Source: an uncultured Victivallis sp.
Lineage (GTDB): Bacteria > Verrucomicrobiota > Lentisphaeria > Victivallales > Victivallaceae
Reading direction: 5' to 3'
Assembly (NCBI GenBank): GCA_944389895.1
Contig: CALXOA010000072.1
Span: 33,571-97,570 of the forward strand
DNA length: 64,000 bases
The first letter of the stretch is position 1, and each line of letters begins with the position of its first letter. Positions 17,824 to 24,824 of this stretch are shown here, piece by piece. The notes under the pieces were generated by a model, which saw only the letters and a program-made list of their open reading frames with translations, ran no database searches and was not told where the DNA came from. The translations under genes and the position numbers were made by a program.

Positions 17824-19134
17824 TCACCGGAACCATGCCCCGAGTCCGGCGAGCCGTTCCCGGAGCGGCCCCGCATCGACCGCCCGGACCTCTCCCGCCG
17901 CTCCTGCGGCGAGCACCGCGGCAACACCCGCAGCCTGACCGGTCACAAAGCAGGGAGGCATCACCCGCAGCGACGACTGAATCGCCCGGTCGGCCGAAAG
18001 AGCCCGGCCCGGCACCAGCAGGTTGATGACCCCGACCGGAATCATCGCCCGATAGGGAATGCCGTAGCTCTCCCCCCTGTGGAAACGGGTTGCATCCAGT
18101 ACTTGCTCAACCTGTTTCTGCTCCTCGGCGTTGGTTGAGGCGGAATGGATGTCGATCGGGTAGCAGCAGCGCCCGATCTCGTCGGAGAACACCGCACGCC
18201 TCCGATAGTCTTCAACAGTCATGCGATACTCTCCGCGAATCCGGCGGGTCTCGCGAACTCCCAGCAGAGCGGCGGTGCTGACCAGGGTGACATTTTCAAA
18301 ACCGGGAACATGCTCGCGGTAGAACTGTTCGAAGACATGAACCACCCGACGCCCTTCCATGTAACCCCGCGTCAGCTCAAATTCGTCGATTCCGTTCATT
18401 CCGTATATGTGCCCGAGATTGCTGGTCGCCGTAGTGGGGGTGATCTGCTTCATGCAGACGAAATGATGTTCCGGCAACGGTGCGGTACCCGCCTCGAGGA
18501 GCTCCTGCCAGATCGCCCGATCGGAGTGCCCCTGTTCCGCCGCGGCATTGGCTTTTTCGAAGTCGATGCCGGCAAACTGGGCGCACATCGTCGGACTCAT
18601 CGCGTTGCCCGCCTCGTCGCCGTACTCGAAATCGACGCCCGAAAGCGCGGCAAGCAAGCCATCACCGGTGGCGTCGATGAATACGCGGCCGGTGATCTTC
18701 CGCAACCCGGTTGAAGTCGCGGCAAGCACCGCATCGATCCGGGAACCGGAAAGCTCCGCTTCACACACCTTGACGCCGAAAATCACCCTGACCCCGGCCT
18801 CCAGCACCTTCTCGTCGAGCAGCCGCTTGAAGATTTCCGGGTTGATCGCCTGCCAGTGCTCCTGCCACGGTTCGACCTTCATGCGACGGCACATCTCCAG
18901 ATTCAACTCCTTGAAGATGCCGCCGTAAATCATCCGTTCGCCGTCGGACGTCGGTGCGAACATCGGGACCAGTCCGGCAGTGGCAAGCCCCCCGAGGGTT
19001 CCGAATTGTTCGAGCAGAAGCACATCCGCGCCGGAGCGGGCCGCCGCCAGTGCCGCACCGATTCCGGCGGGACCACCGCCGACAATCACGACGTCGGCAT
19101 CCGCGAGAACGGGAAGATTGAGTTTTTCGATCAT
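17824..19134 (-). CDS. FAD-dependent oxidoreductase B
   Basis: 436 residues. VVIVGGGPAGIGAALAAARSG near the N terminus is the FAD-binding Rossmann motif, with FIDATGDGLLAALSGVDFEYGDE, LLGVRETRRIRGEY, CYPIDIHSAST and PGRALSADRAIQSSLRVMPPCFVTGQAAGVAAVLAAGA as family marks shared with its downstream neighbour. It differs from oxidoreductase A in the middle region, so the two may act in sequence on one sugar or sugar acid. The ATG at 19134 has GAGGGG upstream; the region just upstream holds a duplicated copy of the start, producing a mini-ORF that overlaps this ATG (see separate entry). Regulated probably by the divergent PocR-AraC protein. Confidence 0.85.
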   Translation of the reverse strand: MIEKLNLPVLADADVVIVGGGPAGIGAALAAARSGADVLLLEQFGTLGGLATAGLVPMFAPTSDGERMIYGGIFKELNLEMCRRMKVEPWQEHWQAINPEIFKRLLDEKVLEAGVRVIFGVKVCEAELSGSRIDAVLAATSTGLRKITGRVFIDATGDGLLAALSGVDFEYGDEAGNAMSPTMCAQFAGIDFEKANAAAEQGHSDRAIWQELLEAGTAPLPEHHFVCMKQITPTTATSNLGHIYGMNGIDEFELTRGYMEGRRVVHVFEQFYREHVPGFENVTLVSTAALLGVRETRRIRGEYRMTVEDYRRRAVFSDEIGRCCYPIDIHSASTNAEEQKQVEQVLDATRFHRGESYGIPYRAMIPVGVINLLVPGRALSADRAIQSSLRVMPPCFVTGQAAGVAAVLAAGAAGEVRAVDAGPLRERLAGLGAWFR

Positions 19135-19172
19135 TTTTCACCCCTCGGCAGATTGAGTTTTTCGATCATTTT
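19115..19172. repeat. 23-bp direct repeat duplicating the start of oxidoreductase B
   Basis: Identical 23-base copies lie at 19115-19137 and 19150-19172, offset by 35 bases. Each contains, on the minus strand, an ATG with the codons for MIEKLN. The copies therefore duplicate the start-codon region of the oxidoreductase gene. Confidence 0.9.
19131..19169 (-). CDS. 12-codon upstream mini-ORF from duplicated start
   Basis: The upstream copy of the repeat opens MIEKLNLPRGEK and stops with a TGA that overlaps the real ATG (ATGA). The mini-ORF thus repeats the first eight residues of oxidoreductase B (MIEKLNLP) and carries its ribosome-binding site (GAGGGG) inside. It may couple translation or merely be a slippage duplication. 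Expression is not shown. Confidence 0.4.
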   Translation of the reverse strand: MIEKLNLPRGEK

Positions 19173-19298
19173 CCATCTCTCGATCAATCGGTTTCGTCAT
19201 TTTTGAAATAAATATAATTCGCGAATGTGGATTTCATATGGGGAATATGCTATTTTTTATAAAAAAAATGCTGCAATGTGCCCGGGATCGATATTTTT

Positions 19299-20153
19299 AT
19301 GATAGAATTCAAGGATATCCTGGAGGAATTTCACCATCGTCTGCAGGGGGTTGCCGCTCTCGCCGGCAGCGGCTGCGTCTGGAAAGTTTCGGGACGATTG
19401 CTGCCGGAGCCGGATCTGCCGCGCCCCTGCTATATCCATGAGCACCCGTTCTGCCTCGCCGCCAAGGCACAGTCCGACGGGGAACGATGCTGTGTCGCCA
19501 ACGACACCGAAGTGATCGCCGAGCGGTTGTGCCGGGCGCCGTACCCCTTCGTGAATCTCTGCCATGCCGGAGCGGCGGAGATCATCGTGCCGATTCCGGT
19601 CGGCGGAGAGGATGAGTGCATCGGAGTCGCGATGATCGGCCCGTTCCGTCCGGCGGGGGGAAGGTGCCCGCCCGAATTTACAGCCGAATTTTCACAACTG
19701 CCCGAGCTGGATGTTTCCCGAGCAACGGCCCTGATGAAATTCACGCCTGAGATTCTCGAGGCGGCAGTCCGGCGCGCCTATGCCGGTTCGGTGGGTGTGC
19801 TGCCGGCGCAGCCGCATGACGAACGGATTCTACAGGTCCTCGACTGGATGGGACGCGCATTCCGCGACAGCCCGCCGGTGGCGCGGGCGGCGGAACGGGC
19901 ATTCATGAGTCCATCCCGTTTCATCCACCTTTTCAAAGCCGAATGTGGGGTCGGGTACAGAGATTATCTGTTGCGGTTGAAACTGCGCGAGGCGAGACGC
20001 TATCTGCTCGGCGGAAACTGGCCGATGAGTTTCGTCGCCGCCAACAGCGGTTTCGCCGACCAGAGTTATTTCTCGGCGATGTTCCGGCGCGAATACGGTC
20101 TCTCCCCGCTGGCCTATCGTCGGAAATTCGGTCGCGGCCGCACTCTGGTCTGA
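19299..20153 (+). CDS. AraC family regulator with PocR-type ligand-binding domain
   Basis: 284 residues from the ATG at 19299; a GTG seven codons upstream has no ribosome-binding site, and the ATG has only a weak GGGA. The N-terminal half is a PocR-like sensory domain with the conserved cysteines and histidine (HPFCLAAKAQSDGERCCVAND, then NLCHAGAAEIIVPI), which in related proteins binds small polyols or sugars. The C-terminal 95 residues are the double helix-turn-helix of AraC proteins (AAERAFMSPSRFIHLFKAECG, then SFVAANSGFADQSYFSAMFRREYGLSPLAYRR). It is divergent from the two FAD oxidoreductases and probably activates them. The shared spacer holds CATATGGGGAATATG (a 5-base inverted repeat near 19236-19250) and TTCGCGAA (near 19218), possible binding sites. 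Confidence 0.88.
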   Translation: MIEFKDILEEFHHRLQGVAALAGSGCVWKVSGRLLPEPDLPRPCYIHEHPFCLAAKAQSDGERCCVANDTEVIAERLCRAPYPFVNLCHAGAAEIIVPIPVGGEDECIGVAMIGPFRPAGGRCPPEFTAEFSQLPELDVSRATALMKFTPEILEAAVRRAYAGSVGVLPAQPHDERILQVLDWMGRAFRDSPPVARAAERAFMSPSRFIHLFKAECGVGYRDYLLRLKLREARRYLLGGNWPMSFVAANSGFADQSYFSAMFRREYGLSPLAYRRKFGRGRTLV

Positions 20154-20202
20154 TGAAAAAGCGTGAAAAGAAAATATTTTTCAATTTTTTTTCATCGGGA
20201 TA

Positions 20203-20231
20203 TTGACATTGCCTTTGAAATCCGGTATAAT
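20203..20231 (+). promoter_or_regulatory. Consensus promoter of locus B operon
   Basis: TTGACA (20203-20208), 17-base spacer, TATAAT (20226-20231): a perfect match to the sigma-70 consensus. It lies 49 bp after the AraC-gene stop and drives the LacI-headed operon, with a leader of about 175 bases. Confidence 0.88.
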
Positions 20232-20322
20232 TAAAACAGCAACCTGCTGCTCAAAATCGACCGATACAATCCTTTGCAGTTTTTCTCTTCCAAATCAGAC
20301 CCGGGAGGGAGAAGCAAAACGA

Positions 20323-20391
20323 ATGCAAAGCATTGCAGTCGGCACCTGGCAGCAGGAAAAAAGTTGTTTTCATTATGCAAAGCATTGCAGT
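20323..20391 (+). promoter_or_regulatory. Two identical 17-bp palindromic elements in the LacI leader
   Basis: ATGCAAAGCATTGCAGT occurs at 20323-20339 and again at 20375-20391. Each contains TGCAAAGCATTGCA, a 14-base palindrome with only one mismatched pair and a central GC, the symmetry typical of LacI-family operators. The site pair lies 90-160 bases after the promoter, just before the regulator gene, so roadblock autorepression is plausible. Confidence 0.5.
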
Positions 20392-20394
20392 TAG
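20323..20394 (+). CDS. Possible 23-residue upstream mini-ORF
   Basis: The first palindrome copy begins with an ATG that has a strong site (GGGAGGGAGAAG) upstream and opens MQSIAVGTWQQEKSCFHYAK plus three residues, ending in TAG at 20394, before the regulator start at 20414. The second copy has an ATG in the regulator's own frame (MQSIAVSPEE), so the mini-ORF repeats that N terminus. Translation is likely on ribosome-site strength alone; a role is unproven. Confidence 0.35.
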   Translation: MQSIAVGTWQQEKSCFHYAKHCS

Positions 20395-20413
20395 CCCGGA
20401 GGAAGCTGATCGC

Positions 20414-21490
20414 ATGGAATGCGGAGCGAGAAAAAAATATAACTTGACCGATATCGCGACCCTGGCAGGCGTAGCGCCGAGCACGGTGTCGCGGGTGTTG
20501 AACGGCAAAGACATCCGGATCAAGGTCTCTCCGACGACGCGGGCGAAAATCCTTCACCTGGTCAAGGAGTTCGACTACTCTCCCGACGTGAATGCCAGAA
20601 GGTTGTGGACCGGGCGGAGCAACACGATCGGGCTCGCGGTGCCGGTACAGTGGCAGGAGCTCGGCCAGAGCATTTTTTCAGATCACCCCTTCACGGAGAT
20701 GATGGGCGGCATTGAGCGGGCACTCGCGGGAAGCAGCTACCGGCTGATGCTGATCTTTCAGAATGAAGCGTACTTCCGTAACCGCGAATACATTACCCTC
20801 TTGAAGACCAAGGTCCTCGACGGCGCCATCATCTGGGGAGCCGTCAACAGCGATTCCTATATCGGGGAGATCGCAGATTATCCGGTGGTGGTCGTGAATA
20901 CCGAGCCGAAACCGTGTGGAGACTTCAATTACATCGGCAACGACAACACCGCCGGCAGTTACGAGCTGACCCGCGCGATGCTGAAACGCGGCGCCCGCCG
21001 TTTCGGCTATCTCGGGGGGATCGGCGGTTCCAACTCCATCGGCCTTGAACGTTTCTCCGGCTTCAAGCGTGCCCTGGCCGAAGCGGGGCTGGTTCCGCGC
21101 ACCGTGCTGGAGTGCATGTTCCGGCGGGAAGCGGGGGCGGAGACGATGGAGTGCTTCCTCCGCCGCGGCCGTCCGGAACTCGATGTACTGGTCTGCGCCA
21201 GCGATGAACTGGCGTTCGGCGTGTATGTGACGTTGAAGAAGTTCGGCCTGCGGGTGCCGGATGACCTGGTGCTGACCGGCGCTGACGGGGTGGGAAATTT
21301 CTCAGAAGGACTCTTCCCGCTGCCGACCTACCGGGTCCCGGCGGCGAAAATCGGCGAACGGGCTGTCGGGGAGTTGATGCGGCGGATTGACGACCCTTCA
21401 CGACCGAAGGTCCGGGAACTTCTTCCGGTACAGCTGGTGATTCCGGAGGAATTTGATGCCTGGATTGAAACACGGAGGCCATGGCGGTGA
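20414..21490 (+). CDS. LacI family transcriptional regulator of locus B
   Basis: 358 residues from the ATG at 20414, which has GGAGGA at 20398-20403; the in-frame ATG at 20375 would add 13 residues and has a poor site. The helix-turn-helix is YNLTDIATLAGVAPSTVSRVLNG, followed by the hinge and SPDVNARRLWTGRSNTIGLAV leading into the periplasmic-binding-like sensor domain (NYIGNDNTAGSYELTRAMLKRGARRFGYLGG, LDVLVCASDELAFGVYVTLKKFG). It overlaps the next gene by ten bases and should sense the sugar handled by the operon: solute-binding protein, Gfo/Idh enzyme, pseudopilin, GH20 and SGNH hydrolase. Two palindromes before the gene are candidate autoregulatory operators. Confidence 0.92.
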   Translation: MECGARKKYNLTDIATLAGVAPSTVSRVLNGKDIRIKVSPTTRAKILHLVKEFDYSPDVNARRLWTGRSNTIGLAVPVQWQELGQSIFSDHPFTEMMGGIERALAGSSYRLMLIFQNEAYFRNREYITLLKTKVLDGAIIWGAVNSDSYIGEIADYPVVVVNTEPKPCGDFNYIGNDNTAGSYELTRAMLKRGARRFGYLGGIGGSNSIGLERFSGFKRALAEAGLVPRTVLECMFRREAGAETMECFLRRGRPELDVLVCASDELAFGVYVTLKKFGLRVPDDLVLTGADGVGNFSEGLFPLPTYRVPAAKIGERAVGELMRRIDDPSRPKVRELLPVQLVIPEEFDAWIETRRPWR

Positions 21491-23013
21491 AAAACCTTTT
21501 CCTCGGCATTGCGCTGGTTCTGCTGGCGGCTTCCCTCTACACGTTCCTGACCCGGGCGGAAGAGCGGACCCGGCACCCGGTGCTGGTCTGGACGACCGGG
21601 ATTTGTCCGGAACGTTACGCGCAACTTGAATTATTTCGCGTGTGGATGCGGAAGAACGGTCATGTCGACGCCGATGGAGAGCTGCTCTTTGATGTGAAAC
21701 CCGAAGTTGCGGATAACCAGAGTACGTTGATTCAGGCGGTCTCCGGCGTAGCCGGCGACATCATCGATTTCGTACCGGTATCGAGATATGCGCCGATGGG
21801 GGTACTTGAAGACATCACCGAATTTACCCGGGCACGGAACATGGATGCAGCGCACAATTACCCGAATACCGCTTCGCTGCTCGAGTGGCGCGGCCGGCAG
21901 TACGCCTATCCGTGCAATCTGGTGGTATGGAGTCTCTGGCAGAATCTCGACACGTTTGCGAAATACGGAATGGAACCACCGCCGACGGAGTGGACTCCGG
22001 ATGAGTTCGAGCGAATCGGCCTGGAGTTCACGCGCCGGGCGAATGCCGGGAAAACGCGCCAGGATGTGTTTTTCTGCGCCCCCGCCACCGGGCAGATGAT
22101 GATTGCTCTGGCGCGAAGCCGCGGCGTGGATCTCTACAACGAAACGCTGACCGCTTCGGAGCTGCGGCGGCCGGAGTTCGTCGACACCCTGAAACTGATG
22201 CACAAATGGACCTACGTGGACCATCTGCTTCCGACAGCGGCAGAGGTCGCCTCGGAGCTCAGCACCGGCAGCGTCAGCGCCAACGAGGCCAGCGGTCAGT
22301 TGATTTCGGGCCGTTACGCGATGATTTCGATCGGCCGATATGTGAACATGGATCTGCGGCCGCGGAAGGCGGCTCCGATCCGGCTGGCCAACAGTCTTTT
22401 CCCGCAATATGGATTCAAAAACATGCTGGTTGCGGCACGAGCCTCGGCGGTCTACAAGGGAAGCCGCCACAAGGAGGAAGCGAAACTTTTTCTTGAATTT
22501 CTCTCCAGTCGCGAATACAACGAACTGATCGCGGCCAGCTCCGACGGACTGCCGCCGAATCCCGCATTCGTCGAGGCCGATCCGGCGCTGCTGGCTCCGG
22601 CGGAATGGAAGAACGAGGGCAAGACCCATTTGAATGAGTTACGCTGGGGCCGGGAACTCGCACTGCCGCCGCCTCAGTCACCCTATGATCTGCTACAACG
22701 GGACATGCTCAGTTATGCATATGAAAAATTCGTCGGCGGTCTTGCGACAGCGGAGGCGGCGCTAACCGAGGCGGCAGCGATGGTGGATCGTGAAATCCAT
22801 AACACGGCGGAGAGTTCCGACATGTTGCGCCGGGAATATGCCGAAGCAGTGAAACTTCAGAAAAAAATCGATGCATACAAAAAGGAGGGTAAAAAAATTC
22901 CGGCGGAGTGGATCGCCAATCCGTTCCACCTCGTCTACTACCGCCAGAAGGAAATGCTGATGGAAAAATATGCGTCCCCTTCAGAAACAACAACAGCCCG
23001 GAATGATAGATAA
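21481..23013 (+). CDS. Membrane-anchored family 1-type extracellular solute-binding protein
   Basis: 510 residues. The ATG at 21481 overlaps the LacI gene; the GTG at 21487 has better spacing to GGAGG and may be the real start. A single N-terminal hydrophobic segment (FLGIALVLLAASLYTFL) lacks a lipobox and a clear cleavage site, so it may stay as an anchor. The body has the type II binding-protein fold of sugar-binding components: VLVWTTGICPERYAQLELFRVWM, GDIIDFVPVSRYAPMGVLEDIT, YAYPCNLVVWSLWQNLDTFAKYG and WTPDEFERIG. The last 100 residues are a charged, probably coiled helical extension (EAAAMVDREIHNTAESSDML onward) not usual in such proteins. No permease or ATPase gene is nearby; the operon continues straight into a lower-GC Gfo/Idh gene. 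Confidence 0.85.
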   Translation: MAVKNLFLGIALVLLAASLYTFLTRAEERTRHPVLVWTTGICPERYAQLELFRVWMRKNGHVDADGELLFDVKPEVADNQSTLIQAVSGVAGDIIDFVPVSRYAPMGVLEDITEFTRARNMDAAHNYPNTASLLEWRGRQYAYPCNLVVWSLWQNLDTFAKYGMEPPPTEWTPDEFERIGLEFTRRANAGKTRQDVFFCAPATGQMMIALARSRGVDLYNETLTASELRRPEFVDTLKLMHKWTYVDHLLPTAAEVASELSTGSVSANEASGQLISGRYAMISIGRYVNMDLRPRKAAPIRLANSLFPQYGFKNMLVAARASAVYKGSRHKEEAKLFLEFLSSREYNELIAASSDGLPPNPAFVEADPALLAPAEWKNEGKTHLNELRWGRELALPPPQSPYDLLQRDMLSYAYEKFVGGLATAEAALTEAAAMVDREIHNTAESSDMLRREYAEAVKLQKKIDAYKKEGKKIPAEWIANPFHLVYYRQKEMLMEKYASPSETTTARNDR

Positions 23014-23032
23014 GTCGAGGAGGATCAAACGT

Positions 23033-23902
23033 ATGAGTAGAAAAAAAATCGGATTGATTGATTATTATATCGATGAATGGCATGCCAACAACTATCCTGG
23101 AATGATTGCCCACAGCCAATTGGGTACAGAATTTGAAGTCGCCTACGCATGGGAGGAAATTCCGGCTCCCGACAAGCGTCCATTGGAAACATGGTGCAGG
23201 GAGTATGGCATCACCCCATGCGGGTCGATCGAGGAAATTGTTCACAGAAGCGATGCGCTGTTCGTTCTCTCCCCGACGTTCCCGGAACATCATGAACGTC
23301 TGGCGGAAACTGCTCTCAAAAGCGGGAAACCGGTTTTCATCGACAAGCCCTTTTGCGATACAGCCATGGGTGTAAAACGAATCTTTGAACTTGCGGACCG
23401 CTACAAGACTCCCGTCACCGGCTTTTCCGCCCTCCGTTTTGCTCCAACTTTGACAGCCACATTACCGCAATGGCAGGAACACCCCCCCCGGTTTGCCTTG
23501 GCACGCGGCGGCGGCATCGTACGTGGGTTCCTCAATTACGGCATCCATCCGATCACAATGCTCACCATGTGTATGGGCAGCGGTGCACAACGGATCATGC
23601 AGCTTTGGGGGCGGGAGAGCGAAATTGACTCCATGATTCTGGAATATTCCGATAATCGCCGGGCGGAATTGATCCGTACCCCGCAAAGCCCATTTGAATT
23701 GATCGGTTTTGGGGAAAACGAATTTGACATTCGAAACATAGAAAATTTTTTCGAACATTCCATCGACGCAATTCTGTCCTTTTTCCAGACAGGAGAAAAT
23801 CCTGTCAGCCGGGCGGAAATTCTGGAAACCGTCCGTATTTATGAAGCCGGAATAAAAGCACTCCAGCGGCCCGGCGAATGGGTTGAAATTCCTGCCATAT
23901 AA
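23033..23902 (+). CDS. Gfo/Idh/MocA family oxidoreductase (locus B)
   Basis: 289 residues from the ATG at 23033, with GAGGAGGATC upstream. The N-terminal Rossmann part is atypical: [22 protein letters not shown] lacks the usual GxGxxG. The catalytic-type lysine motif is present as FIDKPFC at about residues 102-108 after [20 protein letters not shown], and a C-terminal alpha/beta dimer domain follows ([22 protein letters not shown]). Enzymes of this group oxidise or epimerise sugars with NAD(P). It begins the lower-GC half of the operon and is 14 bp before the pseudopilin gene. Lack of the glycine motif leaves some doubt about cofactor binding. Confidence 0.82.
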   Translation: MSRKKIGLIDYYIDEWHANNYPGMIAHSQLGTEFEVAYAWEEIPAPDKRPLETWCREYGITPCGSIEEIVHRSDALFVLSPTFPEHHERLAETALKSGKPVFIDKPFCDTAMGVKRIFELADRYKTPVTGFSALRFAPTLTATLPQWQEHPPRFALARGGGIVRGFLNYGIHPITMLTMCMGSGAQRIMQLWGRESEIDSMILEYSDNRRAELIRTPQSPFELIGFGENEFDIRNIENFFEHSIDAILSFFQTGENPVSRAEILETVRIYEAGIKALQRPGEWVEIPAI

Positions 23903-23916
23903 TTAGGAGTAAAAAA

Positions 23917-24690
23917 ATGAATCATTCCTACTACACCACTTTTCCTCATTCAATAGTGCGGGTTCCCGGTCGGAATAAAAATCTCATTCATGTTTTTACG
24001 CTGATAGAATTGCTGGTTGTTATTGCGATCATCGCAATCCTGGCGGCGTTGTTGCTTCCGGCATTGAACCAGGCACGAGATCGGGCAAAAAGCATCAGTT
24101 GTACTTCAAAATTGAAATCGTTGATGAATGCGGAAATCCTTTATTCCGACAACAATGATGATTTCATGTGTCCAACCATGATGGCCAAGAAGGAATGGGG
24201 TGTCAGGCTGGCACCTTTTCTCGGAATCGACCCAGACAATCTTGACTGGAGCACAAGTGGGGTCTATTGTCCTCCAATGATTTGCGATGCGGCGGGGCAA
24301 GAGAACATCAATACTTCAACCGGAACCACCTACACCCGTAACAGCAGTCTTGGTTATGATACTTATGCCAATAATCCCTCCTATGGCTCACATTATTATT
24401 ATCGTAAACGCGGAAAATGTAAATCTCCTTCACAACAGGGAATCATGACAGATGCTAAATGGAAGGGCACTACCCACTACGATACCATGTGGAACTATAA
24501 CAGCATTGCAAACTCGCTTGGACTTTTAACCCATGGCGGTCGGCTTAATGTAGGTTTTGTGGATGGGCGGGTTGGTACGCTCTCCCCGAATGAAGCCGTC
24601 GATTTCAAAAAAGTTCTGCGTGTCCTGATCGTCAGCACTTACGCGACTCCCGGTTACCCGGAACCATATTCCATCTACGGATGGGAATGA
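23917..24690 (+). CDS. Prepilin-type N-terminal cleavage/methylation domain protein (pseudopilin 4)
   Basis: 257 residues, ATG after AGGAG. The leader is unusually long (27 residues, [20 protein letters not shown] then KNLIHV) before [20 protein letters not shown]; the residue before Phe is Val rather than Gly, Glu5 is present. An internal ATG is not available nearby, so the long leader seems real. The tail has [17 protein letters not shown], a good H-x9-DG element. The gene has lower GC than the rest of the window and belongs to the locus B operon between the Gfo/Idh and GH20 genes. After it, 24691-24824 holds only an inverted repeat CAGGT/ACCTG (near 24736-24750) and no gene. Confidence 0.87.
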   Translation: MNHSYYTTFPHSIVRVPGRNKNLIHVFTLIELLVVIAIIAILAALLLPALNQARDRAKSISCTSKLKSLMNAEILYSDNNDDFMCPTMMAKKEWGVRLAPFLGIDPDNLDWSTSGVYCPPMICDAAGQENINTSTGTTYTRNSSLGYDTYANNPSYGSHYYYRKRGKCKSPSQQGIMTDAKWKGTTHYDTMWNYNSIANSLGLLTHGGRLNVGFVDGRVGTLSPNEAVDFKKVLRVLIVSTYATPGYPEPYSIYGWE

Positions 24691-24824
24691 ATGTTAGTTC
24701 GAATGTGAAATTTCAGAAAGATACAATTTCGCAGGTTAATGACCTGTAATAACTTCATGTCAAGTTTTCCACTCATGTTGGAAAAAATGGAACCTGGTAA
24801 AAAAAAAGGTAGAAAAAAACAATT

